Shown here in pieces: positions 7,170 to 14,391 of a stretch of DNA of 19,019 nt. Origin of the DNA: Dehalococcoidia bacterium (GTDB lineage: Bacteria; Chloroflexota; Dehalococcoidia; Lucifugimonadales; Lucifugimonadaceae). The stretch lies in NCBI GenBank assembly GCA_028278465.1, contig JANQEF010000241.1, positions 1-19,019 of the forward strand, written 5' to 3'. The number at the start of each line of letters is the position of its first letter. The first letter of the stretch is position 1. Both the position numbers and the translations under genes were made by a program. A model generated the notes under the pieces. The model did not search any database, was not told the origin of the DNA, and saw only the letters and a list, made by a program, of their open reading frames with translations.

Positions 7170-7507
7170 AATCAACCCATTTTAGTTTGGGCGACTAGCT
7201 TGGCTGAACGGAGCTGGACGGTCAAGTTACTCGGGCGAAGGACAGACTCTGTAGCTGATAATGCTGTGGTTGAATCCGCAACGATTGAGGGAGTGTCCGG
7301 TTCCGGGCCTGACTGAATTCGTAGCGTTCGTCAGCTCAGAGACTTTTCAAACGGCCTGCCTGAGCAAGCGTTGTATGGCGGCCGGTCCCCGCGATCAACT
7401 ACCAATGATGACTGATGAGAGCAGTTGTGAATTCAAGCCCGCGCCAGCGAGCCGTTGAGCCAGCGGGTCCACCAATTCCCGTGCAGTCGACATTCCCCAC
7501 ACTCAGC
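7114..7507. other. Gene-free stretch right of the island
   Basis: Apart from the 11-bp repeat unit at 7159-7169 and a 15-bp near-match (7164-7178) to 3679-3693, I see no gene, RNA or repeat here. A tRNA-like end (GCGGGTCCACCA near 7467-7478) was examined, but no matching 5' half was found. Promoter elements for the minus-strand 797-residue gene may lie in its first part. The remainder is probably scarred DNA at the island edge. Confidence 0.5.
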
Positions 7508-8635
7508 TCACGAGCTGTCCGCTCCGCAGAGGTTGCTGTCGCGGACCTCAATCTGGGTCACGGACGGGAAGCTCATCGTTGGCTGCCCGTCCTGCACGCC
7601 GACAACGATGCCCACCCCGTATCTCTGCTCGGTGGCGTTCAGAGTCCGGACCCCGGCCTCCCACCAGCGGCTCGCGGACATCGTGACCGTGCGAACGACG
7701 GACCATGCCCCTGGAGTTCCCAGTTCGAGCTCAGCGACATTCACTTCGCCTCCAGCGAGGATCACGCCGTCGTCGCAGAAGTGGTACGAATTGTCGCCGG
7801 GCCACGGAATCTGCGCACCCGTGAGGTATTCGGTCCAGAGCGCTATCGCCTCGTCTTCCGGCAGCGGCCCGCCGGCTCTGGATGGATCCAGGTCCGCCGG
7901 GAGCAGCCTGACGTCGCCGGCCGCGGAAGCGCCCGACTCGTTGCAGTACTCGCTCTCGTAGACAGGAGACAGGTCTCCGGTTGTGCTGCCGTTCTCGATT
8001 TGCAACGTCCCGGCGCCCCACTCGACGTCCTTTCCTATTCCAGCGTCAACCTTCACGAACAGCGAGGCTTCCCACCACCTAGAAGGAGACGACGCAGCGT
8101 TCCGTGCCACCCACCAGTTGCCCGGCGTGTCCTCGATCGCGACCGTGTCGATTCCGTTTAGCGTCGCCATCACGCCATCTTCACAGAAGTGGAAGTTGGT
8201 TGCGGTAATCGTATTGAAGAAGATGGTGTTGGTGAGGTAGTCGGTCCACAACTCGATCACCCGCTCCTCCGAAGGCTGCTCATCGACTCGCTCCGGGTCC
8301 AGCTCGGCGGGTAGCGGCCGGACGGGGACAGTCGCCAGGTCCGGGTTACGATTTGACGGTTCCGGCGTCGGCTCGGGCGTTGGCGGAACCGGTGTCGGTG
8401 TTGGCGGTACGGCAGTTGCCGTGGGTGAGGGCGGAGCTGTGGCAGTCGGTGGCACCGGCGTTGAGGTGGGCGAAACGGCGCGCGTCTCAGTTGGCGCCGC
8501 CACTGTTGGCTCGGGCGTCGACGTCGGCCCAGGCGCCACAACATCTTCGGCAGCGTCGCCGCTCGCGCACGCGAGCGAGGCAACGGCCGTAATCAGCATG
8601 ATCATCGCTATCGAAAGGGCCTTTGAAGACTTCAT
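7508..8635 (-). CDS. Exported (probably lipid-anchored) protein with Pro/Thr linker and two homologous domains
   Basis: The 375-residue protein begins with a signal peptide (MKSSKALSIAMIMLITAVAS) and Cys23 in SLAC, an imperfect lipobox, so lipid attachment is likely but not certain. A Pro/Thr/Glu-rich spacer (about 33-95) follows, typical of surface proteins that cross a cell wall or glycan layer. Two related domains follow, about 104-234 and 241-373. Both show RPLPAELDP / RLLPADLDP, then LWT(D/E)YLT, HFC(E/D)DGV, SRWWEA and a final Cys. Conserved cysteine pairs (C151/C231 and C287/C370) suggest one disulfide per domain. I do not recognise the domain, and no catalytic motif is visible. ATG at 8635 is preferred over an upstream in-frame start at 8683 because GGAGGT lies just before it, inside a hairpin. 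It is monocistronic, downstream of and codirectional with the LuxR-type gene. Confidence 0.85.
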   Translation of the reverse strand: MKSSKALSIAMIMLITAVASLACASGDAAEDVVAPGPTSTPEPTVAAPTETRAVSPTSTPVPPTATAPPSPTATAVPPTPTPVPPTPEPTPEPSNRNPDLATVPVRPLPAELDPERVDEQPSEERVIELWTDYLTNTIFFNTITATNFHFCEDGVMATLNGIDTVAIEDTPGNWWVARNAASSPSRWWEASLFVKVDAGIGKDVEWGAGTLQIENGSTTGDLSPVYESEYCNESGASAAGDVRLLPADLDPSRAGGPLPEDEAIALWTEYLTGAQIPWPGDNSYHFCDDGVILAGGEVNVAELELGTPGAWSVVRTVTMSASRWWEAGVRTLNATEQRYGVGIVVGVQDGQPTMSFPSVTQIEVRDSNLCGADSS

Positions 8636-8639
8636 CGTG

Positions 8640-8668
8640 ACCTCCAGGTTTTTCAAGGGACCTGGAGG
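8640..8668 (-). promoter_or_regulatory. Hairpin burying the ribosome binding site of the exported protein
   Basis: On the minus strand, CCTCCAGGT (8668-8660) can pair perfectly with ACCTGGAGG (8649-8641) across a 10-nt loop. The second arm contains all but the last base of the GGAGGT ribosome binding site, 5 nt before ATG at 8635. A 9-bp stem would hide the site unless melted or displaced, suggesting translational control. No T-run follows, so it is not a typical terminator. Confidence 0.55.
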
Positions 8669-8781
8669 CAAGTCTTGGGTCAATGCTTCCGGTGTTCATC
8701 GCGTTGCTGCGTTATCTGGTAACGAGAGCGAGTCGAGGGTGCCATGGCATAGCTGTGCCATCACCAGTTCGAAAGCCCGGA

Positions 8782-8823
8782 GTGTTTGACCGCGATCGGG
8801 ATGCGACCGGCGAGATCAAACAC
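8782..8823 (-). terminator. Inverted repeat after the LuxR-type gene
   Basis: GTGTTTGA (8782-8789) and TCAAACAC (8816-8823) form a perfect 8-bp stem around 26 nt that may pair further (CCG with CGG). It lies 24 nt beyond the stop of the 962-residue gene on the minus strand. The T-tract is missing, so terminator or mRNA-end role is tentative. Confidence 0.35.
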
Positions 8824-8846
8824 CGTGCCGACGGGCATCGAACCGC

Positions 8847-11735
8847 TCAGAGCAGGTCGTTGCGGACGGCGAATGCAGCGGCCTCGGAGCGGCTACCGAC
8901 GTCTGCCTTGGCGTAGATGTTGGCGACGTGCCGCACCACCGTGTGGCGGCTGATCACCAACCGATCAGCGATCTCCGGGTTAGACATGCCGCTGGCGACG
9001 AGTTGAAGCACCTCGATCTCGCGGTCCGACAGGCCGGCCGGATTCAGGTCGGAGCGCCCCCTCGTTCGCCGCGCCGCGATCCTGTCCCGCACCATCTCGT
9101 TCCATGCCCGCAGACCGAGCAGGCCGTACCTGTCGATGTGCTGGTCCGCTTCGTCGAGCAGCTCACCGGCCCGCCGGATATCGGCCCCCGCGCCACGTTC
9201 AACCAGCACTTCGGCGAACTCGCTACACACCATCACGCGATCGAACGTGTGCTGCCCGGCGCTGATCTCACGGTAGTGCGGCTCGATCCGGGCGACTCCA
9301 TCGTCTGGTCGTCCCACCAGCGCTTCTAACCTCGCAAGAGTCCGCGACACGATGCCCTCGCCGGGAGCGACTTCCGGCCTGGCGCTCATCCATGCAAGCG
9401 CCTCGTTCGCCAGCTCGACGTTGCGCTGGAACAGGGCGACGACCGCGAGGATGCCGTAGGCCTGGACCCTGGCTCGCCGGGCGAGGCCCGGGAAGCCGAG
9501 TACCTGACGGGCAAGATCGATCGCTATCTTCTGCCGCTCCGGTGACTTCACGCAGGTCACCGCCGCTGCGAACCCGGCGTTGACACGAGCGTAATAGTCG
9601 GCTTCCGGGTTGGTCCGGGCAACGTCCTGCAGCTGCTCGAAGAACCGCTCTTCGTCCTCATGCATGCCGGTGAAGTGTTCGAGGTAGATCCTTCCCTGCA
9701 AGATCACCGAGTTGCGCGGATCGATCTCTAGTGCGCGGTCGTTGAGCTCTCGAAACCTGGCCCAGTCGCCGCTCATCTCCATCATGTCTTCGAGGCAGAG
9801 GAGCGCGTACAGAATGCCGTCGCCGTGTCTGAACCTCTCGGCAGCTTCCAGGCCGCGCTCGGCGTACTTGATCGCATCGGACGCCCGGTTTCGCTCCTTC
9901 GCTGCGTACGCGGCGGGGCGCAGGCTCTTTGCTTCGGCATCCGGGTTGTTGCTGCGTCGTGCGAGGTCGGCCGCGCTGAGCGCAACCTCCATGTCGTCCT
10001 CAAGGTGGACGTTGTGGTGATGCCGGACTTCCAGCAGGTTCGATGTCGCCAGCGCCTGCAGATTCAGGTCGCCGTGGGCTTCGCCTATGGCTATCGCCTT
10101 CCGAAGCATCTCGTTCGCCCGGTCGAAATCGCCCACCGCGAACTCGGTCACATGTCCAAGGTTGTTCAGCATGTAGCCGGCATCGATGGAGTCCGGGTCG
10201 ACCAGGTCAAGCGCTCTCTGCAGCAGCTCTCGGTACTGTTCTCTGAACCCCGTGTGCTGGGAGATCGGGAACTTCGCCACATCGACAGCCAGATTCAGCA
10301 GTCCCGAAGAGATCGCATAGTCGAAAGACTTCTGTAGCTCCTGGCCGACCGTTGCTCGCTCTTCGACGGTGACGGTCAGCGAAAGCGCGCGTCCCAGGCC
10401 GAAGTGGGCGCGCGCCAGCTGCTCGTCCATGGGTCGTTCTCGGGCGGAGTCGATGGCACGCTGGAAATGGGTACGCGCATCTTCGTAGGCGTTCACCGCC
10501 AGCGCTTGCTCGCCCGCCATCATCGAGTACCTGACGACCGGGGCGTCGCCCGTTAGCGCCCGGCACTCGTAGTAGTGGAACGCCAGGGTTCCGGCGTTGC
10601 TCGCCGGGTCATGTCCGAGTGTGGATTCGATCGCCTCTGCCGCGGCCTTGTGACGGCTGGCGCGCCGGCTGATGGGTAGTCCCTCGAATATCGCTTCCCG
10701 CACGAGCGCGTGCGAAAAGCGGAATCTTGTCCCATCTTCACTGTCCTGGACGATCAGTCCCGCCGATTCGGGCCGGTCGAGGTCCGGCAGCAGGTCCGGC
10801 GTCTCGCGCTTCGACATCTTCGCCAATTGCGGGATGCCGAACTCGATGCCGAGAACGGCGGCGTCTCTCAGCAGCTCAACAGATGAAGACGGCAGGTTCG
10901 ATAGTTGTCGCGTCACGGCCTCGGCAACACCCGACGGCACACCGATCTTCCAGCTCGCTCCGTCAGGCCGAACGCCGGCGCCGAGCTTTCCCTCTGAACT
11001 CATGAGCTTCAGGGTCTCGGTGGCGAAGAGAGGGTTGCCTTCGGTCCTCTCAAACGCCAGGCTGACGAGCTCATCGGGAGGCTCTGACTCCGATGCCTGC
11101 GCGAACAGTTCCTTCATCTCCGCCAGGTCGAACCGCTGGAGCTCGACGCGGGCGGTGTGCAGCTCGCGGGCTGCCTGGGCGGCGGTCGTCGACAGGCGAT
11201 CGTTGTCACCAGAGCCTGTGTCGCGGAATGAGCAGGCGAGAAGCACCGGCATGTCGGCGACCTCTGGCGCGACAAACTCCAGCAGCTTAAGGCTGGCCGG
11301 GTCTGCCCAGTGAATGTCCTCCAGCACCACCAAAGTGGGCGTGTCGGCAACGATTCTCCTGAGCGCGGCTGAGAAGGCATCGAACAGCCGGAACTGCGCG
11401 GTGTCCGAAAGCTCGTCCAGTGAGCCGGTGTCACTATGCCCGGTGAGTCGACGGACGATGTCGGAGTCAGCGCCGAAGCGGTCGGAGAGCGCGTTCAGCC
11501 ACGGCCAGAACGGCGGCGCCCCTGCAGACTCTCGACAGCGTCCGATGTGGACGCTGATGTTGCGGACATCGGCCTCTTCGCAGAGGTTGGCCAGCAGACG
11601 GGTCTTGCCGATGCCGGCCTCGCCAGAGACCATGACGATCTGGCCGCTGCCGCTTGCCGCCGCAGAGAGCTTTTCGTTGAGCAGCGCTCTTTCGGCCCTT
11701 CGTCCCACGAAGAGGTTCGAGGTGTCGGAGACCAT
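8847..11735 (-). CDS. Large LuxR-family ATPase transcriptional regulator (LAL/STAND type)
   Basis: The 962 residues have the classic LAL architecture. An N-terminal ATPase carries Walker A GEAGIGKT (38-45) and Walker B LVVLEDIHWAD (135-145). A long helical middle (about 400-880) is rich in Ala/Glu/Arg helix pairs, like the TPR-type sensor region of this class. A C-terminal LuxR/GerE helix-turn-helix (about 900-962) has LSDREIEVLQLVASG and SRHTVVRHV. In MalT-like proteins ATP and an inducer drive oligomerisation and transcription activation; the inducer here is unknown. The start is ATG at 11735, with no strong ribosome binding site. The gene is divergent from the small membrane protein genes, and the palindrome at 11922-11943 lies between them, making those genes and the exported protein downstream of it candidate targets (inference). 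Confidence 0.92.
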   Translation of the reverse strand: MVSDTSNLFVGRRAERALLNEKLSAAASGSGQIVMVSGEAGIGKTRLLANLCEEADVRNISVHIGRCRESAGAPPFWPWLNALSDRFGADSDIVRRLTGHSDTGSLDELSDTAQFRLFDAFSAALRRIVADTPTLVVLEDIHWADPASLKLLEFVAPEVADMPVLLACSFRDTGSGDNDRLSTTAAQAARELHTARVELQRFDLAEMKELFAQASESEPPDELVSLAFERTEGNPLFATETLKLMSSEGKLGAGVRPDGASWKIGVPSGVAEAVTRQLSNLPSSSVELLRDAAVLGIEFGIPQLAKMSKRETPDLLPDLDRPESAGLIVQDSEDGTRFRFSHALVREAIFEGLPISRRASRHKAAAEAIESTLGHDPASNAGTLAFHYYECRALTGDAPVVRYSMMAGEQALAVNAYEDARTHFQRAIDSARERPMDEQLARAHFGLGRALSLTVTVEERATVGQELQKSFDYAISSGLLNLAVDVAKFPISQHTGFREQYRELLQRALDLVDPDSIDAGYMLNNLGHVTEFAVGDFDRANEMLRKAIAIGEAHGDLNLQALATSNLLEVRHHHNVHLEDDMEVALSAADLARRSNNPDAEAKSLRPAAYAAKERNRASDAIKYAERGLEAAERFRHGDGILYALLCLEDMMEMSGDWARFRELNDRALEIDPRNSVILQGRIYLEHFTGMHEDEERFFEQLQDVARTNPEADYYARVNAGFAAAVTCVKSPERQKIAIDLARQVLGFPGLARRARVQAYGILAVVALFQRNVELANEALAWMSARPEVAPGEGIVSRTLARLEALVGRPDDGVARIEPHYREISAGQHTFDRVMVCSEFAEVLVERGAGADIRRAGELLDEADQHIDRYGLLGLRAWNEMVRDRIAARRTRGRSDLNPAGLSDREIEVLQLVASGMSNPEIADRLVISRHTVVRHVANIYAKADVGSRSEAAAFAVRNDLL

Positions 11736-11921
11736 GCAGCGGATGATAGCCGAGCGCCGAAGTCCCGAACGGGCGGGGCAGTGGCGGCGCAGTCACTGAG
11801 GACATGCGCGACCTATCGCGTGCGGCAAGCGCCGAGAGCCCAATCAGCACCGGATCCTGACGACCAATTCGAAGGCCCTTGATTCCGTCCTGCCAGACTC
11901 ACCGAAGTAGAACTTGCGTTC

Positions 11922-11943
11922 GATGTTAACACTTGTTAACATC
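11922..11943. promoter_or_regulatory. Perfect palindrome, probable operator
   Basis: GATGTTAAC (11922-11930) and GTTAACATC (11935-11943) are perfect inverted arms around ACTT. AT-rich symmetry of this length is unusual in this GC-rich DNA and is typical of a dimeric regulator site. It lies 32 nt upstream of the ATG at 11975 and 187 nt from the divergent LuxR-type start, where a repressor could block the rightward promoter. The cognate regulator is unknown. Confidence 0.55.
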
Positions 11944-11974
11944 ATGGTGCGTCAGTATCAGAAAGGTGAAGGCC

Positions 11975-12145
11975 ATGGGCGCGATTCCTCCCGGCCCACA
12001 GATCCCGTTCAGCAAGGACCGCAGCTACGGACAGGAGCCCGGCTTTATCAGCCGGCACTCAGGCAAGCTGTGGCTGCTCGCTTTGATCATGATGATCGCG
12101 GGAGGAGTCTGGTTTTTCACGGTCCTCAACGCGGGATCCGGCTAG
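11975..12145 (+). CDS. Small single-helix membrane protein (56 residues)
   Basis: A polar N-terminus (MGAIPPGPQIPFSKDRSYGQ) is followed by one strong hydrophobic helix at about residues 31-52 (LWLLALIMMIAGGVWFF), ending close to the C-terminus. ATG at 11975 is preferred over a TTG at 11933 because AAAGGTGAAG lies 5-12 nt upstream and the TTG would fall within the palindrome. Function is unknown. It lies behind the operator-like palindrome and 80 nt before a second tiny membrane gene, so the two may be co-transcribed. Confidence 0.6.
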   Translation: MGAIPPGPQIPFSKDRSYGQEPGFISRHSGKLWLLALIMMIAGGVWFFTVLNAGSG

Positions 12146-12225
12146 TCGTTCTGCAGTCGCGTCCCATCCCGGGTGATGGCGGCACATGAGGGCATCCTGA
12201 GTCGGGAGTTGCAAGCGAAGTCGTC

Positions 12226-12321
12226 ATGAACGAAGACCGGAACTTCTGGCTGATGTTCGGCGGATTCATCGCAGTCGTAATAGCTGCAGTCATCCTTTCT
12301 GCAACGCTGGTCTACGGCTAA
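12226..12321 (+). CDS. Tiny membrane protein (31 residues)
   Basis: The frame ATG 12226 to TAA 12319-12321 encodes MNEDRNFWLMF, then a single hydrophobic helix G-G-F-I-A-V-V-I-A-A-V-I-L-S-A-T-L-V-Y-G. A charged N-terminus followed by one helix is what a real single-pass microprotein looks like, but the ribosome binding site is weak (GGGAG is 17 nt upstream). It sits just after the 56-residue membrane gene. Coding status is tentative, and no function can be named. Confidence 0.45.
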   Translation: MNEDRNFWLMFGGFIAVVIAAVILSATLVYG

Positions 12322-12434
12322 CGGCGAACCTGCCGCGGCTGACCACGCTGAGGCGTCGGAGTGTTGCGATTTCGTGGGATCCGGCCAGTTCGGCGCGCGT
12401 GCGATACTCACCGCCTACGTCCCGGAGGCGCCGC

Positions 12435-13589
12435 ATGCATCCAACCGCAGAAGCGATCATCGCCGAAATCGACCCGTCCGATTTCGAATCGGTTGCGCGG
12501 AGCGTGACCGGCGACAGCTCCGCCAGCGTGACGGGTGAGCCGCGCTGGACCGAGATCGACGAAACCCACGGCGACTTGCGCACCCTGGCGATCCTACGTG
12601 TCGAGGGAGAGGCTTTGGTCGGCGGCGAGCAGGTCCGCTGGTCCTCCGTCCAGAAGCTCATCGACACCACGGCCGACGGCGGACCCGGCAACGCCGGCGG
12701 CTGGGTCGACCCGGCTCGTGAAGAGACCGTCTACGAGCGAGGGTTGTTCAAAGACGACGGGAGTAAATTTCGTCCCGCCGCCTGCTACCTCATCACGCAG
12801 CCGCGGCCGGGCATGAAGATGTTCTGGCTCGAAGACCTCACCGAGGCGGACCGGGCTCCGTTTTCCGTCGAGCAGCTGCACCGGATCATCCGCGACCTCG
12901 GCGAATTCAACGGCTTCCATGCCAGCCGCGGCACAGACGAACGGATCGAGACCTCGACCGACAGCTACCTGCTCCGCTGGAACGGCTCGAACCATGCCCG
13001 GGGCATCGACTGGACCGCCGAGCATGCTGACCATCCCATACTGAAGCGCCTGCTCGGCACGACGCCGATGGATACGGTCCGCGATCTCTGCGAAGCGCTC
13101 AGCCGACTGAACGAGCGGTCGTTGAAGCTTCGTCACGGCCTCTCATTTGGCGATTCGAACATCGGCAACCTGTTCAGGCTGGGAGAGGAGACGGTCGCCG
13201 TCGACTGGGCGACGGTGACTATGGACCCGATTGGCGTGGATGCCGGCTGCCTGGTCGGTTCGGCGATCGCGAGGGGCCGAGGTGGGAATGCGGTGATGGA
13301 GGCCGAGAAGGAGCTGTTTTCGAGCTACGTTGCGGGTCTGCGCTCGGGCGGCTGGACTGGCGAGGAGGCTCACGTTCGGCAGGCGTTCTTCGGCCAGTTT
13401 GGCAGCTACCTGATCAATCCGGTCTCAGGCGCGCACATCGTGCTCAGGGACACTCCCGAGGCGCGCCGCTGGCATCCGTGGATGGAGAAGAGGTACGAGA
13501 CGCCGTTCGACGAGATCCCGGACCTGCTTGCGCCAAGAGTCGCCAGCTATCCCGGCTACATCGAGGAGATAGAGGCGTTGCTGGGGTGA
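12435..13589 (+). CDS. APH/ecdysteroid-kinase-like phosphotransferase
   Basis: The 384-residue protein has the protein-kinase-like fold of the aminoglycoside phosphotransferase superfamily. Visible landmarks are a VRWSSVQKL strand with the candidate ATP-binding K74, a hinge-like W-L-E-D-L near 131-135, the catalytic loop H-G-L-S-F-G-D-S-N-I-G-N with D240 and N245, and the metal-binding V-D-W with D257 followed by DPIGVDAG. Its length and the W-S-x-V-x-K strand are closer to the EcKL/DUF1679-type branch than to drug-resistance enzymes. It would transfer the ATP gamma-phosphate to a small hydroxylated molecule in the cytoplasm; the substrate is unknown. ATG at 12435 follows GGAGG (12424-12428) with 6 nt spacing, so the in-frame extension to 12399 is rejected. 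The NIPSNAP gene follows 170 nt downstream on the same strand. Confidence 0.85.
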   Translation: MHPTAEAIIAEIDPSDFESVARSVTGDSSASVTGEPRWTEIDETHGDLRTLAILRVEGEALVGGEQVRWSSVQKLIDTTADGGPGNAGGWVDPAREETVYERGLFKDDGSKFRPAACYLITQPRPGMKMFWLEDLTEADRAPFSVEQLHRIIRDLGEFNGFHASRGTDERIETSTDSYLLRWNGSNHARGIDWTAEHADHPILKRLLGTTPMDTVRDLCEALSRLNERSLKLRHGLSFGDSNIGNLFRLGEETVAVDWATVTMDPIGVDAGCLVGSAIARGRGGNAVMEAEKELFSSYVAGLRSGGWTGEEAHVRQAFFGQFGSYLINPVSGAHIVLRDTPEARRWHPWMEKRYETPFDEIPDLLAPRVASYPGYIEEIEALLG

Positions 13590-13759
13590 GACGGCATCCG
13601 GCGTCCAAGCTTGGGAGTGCCGCGTCCGGCTTTCCCTCCGTCGATCCACGTGTAAGCTTCCGGTTAGTCGAGGCGTAGCGAACGTTTGCCAATCACGTCT
13701 CGATATCCTGCTTAAAACCGGACACATCCATCCCAAGACCACTCTCCAACACTCAAACC

Positions 13760-14374
13760 ATGATCCACGAGATACGCACCTACGACCTTGTCGCCGGCGG
13801 GACGCCAGAGTTTCTGCGGAAGACCGCCGAGCTTATCGATAAGCGCATCGAGTACTCGCCGCTGGTCGGCTTCTTCTACACCGAAGTCGGGCCGCTCAAC
13901 CGTGTGATGCACATCTGGCAGTACGACGACCTGAACCAGCGCACCGAGACCAGGGCGCAGGTGGTCAAGGACGGCATCTGGCCGCCGGACAACGCCGCCA
14001 TCATCGTCCGGCAGCAGTCCGACATCTGCATGCTCGCCCCGTTCCTGCCGAAGCTGGACATCGAGCGCAACATCGGCCCGCTGTTCGAACTGCGCTCCTA
14101 CACCTACCCGGCGAACGCCATCCCGAAGGTGATCGACGCCTGGGCGCCGAAGATCGAGGCCCGCATGGAGCTATCGCAGCCGGTCGGCATCTGGTACTCC
14201 GACATCGGCGGCCTCAACAAGTGGATGCACATGTGGTCGTACGAGAGCTACGAAGCCCGGACCGAGGCGCGCAAGAAGTTCGGCTCAATCGGCTGGCCTC
14301 CAAGCTCGGGCGTTTCGCCGTTGACGATGGAGAACATGCTGATGCACGCCGCCGACTTCTCGCCGGTGCAGTAG
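13760..14374 (+). CDS. Double-domain NIPSNAP family protein
   Basis: The 204-residue protein consists of two NIPSNAP (dimeric alpha/beta barrel) domains. The first, about 1-97, opens MIHEIRTYDL and contains VGFFYTEVGPLNRVMHIWQYD. The second, about 105-204, opens FELRSYTY and contains VGIWYSDIGGLNKWMHMWSY. Each ends with a W-P-P segment. The pairing shows an internal duplication giving a pseudo-dimer. Bacterial NIPSNAP proteins have no general assigned reaction; many relatives of the fold are ligand-binding or oxygenase-like, so a role in catabolism of small organics is only inferred from the neighbourhood. It is cytoplasmic, with no signal peptide. ATG at 13760; no strong ribosome binding site is visible. 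The stop is 17 nt from the convergent response regulator stop. Confidence 0.9.
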   Translation: MIHEIRTYDLVAGGTPEFLRKTAELIDKRIEYSPLVGFFYTEVGPLNRVMHIWQYDDLNQRTETRAQVVKDGIWPPDNAAIIVRQQSDICMLAPFLPKLDIERNIGPLFELRSYTYPANAIPKVIDAWAPKIEARMELSQPVGIWYSDIGGLNKWMHMWSYESYEARTEARKKFGSIGWPPSSGVSPLTMENMLMHAADFSPVQ

Positions 14375-14391
14375 CGGTCCGAGGCTGAGGA

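Noticed and set aside
6778..7185. Plus-strand open frame with a W-A-R-Q-G-S-N-L-R-P segment
   Set aside because: This is the well-known false protein obtained by translating the antisense of a tRNA 3' end; the rest is antisense to the 797-residue gene.
7432..7478. tRNA-like end (GAATTCAAGCCCGC, then GCGGGTCCACCA)
   Set aside because: No acceptor 5' strand, D arm or anticodon arm could be paired with it, and no tmRNA tag frame was found. It could be an old att scar but cannot be supported.
8353..8540. Repetitive DNA with recurring GGCG/GTCGG units, considered as a tandem repeat or CRISPR-like array
   Set aside because: It is the coding sequence of the Pro/Thr-rich linker; units are irregular and there are no spacers.
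8641..8668. The CCTCCAGGT/ACCTGGAGG hairpin as a terminator
   Set aside because: No T-run on either strand, and its arm coincides with a ribosome binding site, so leader control explains it better.
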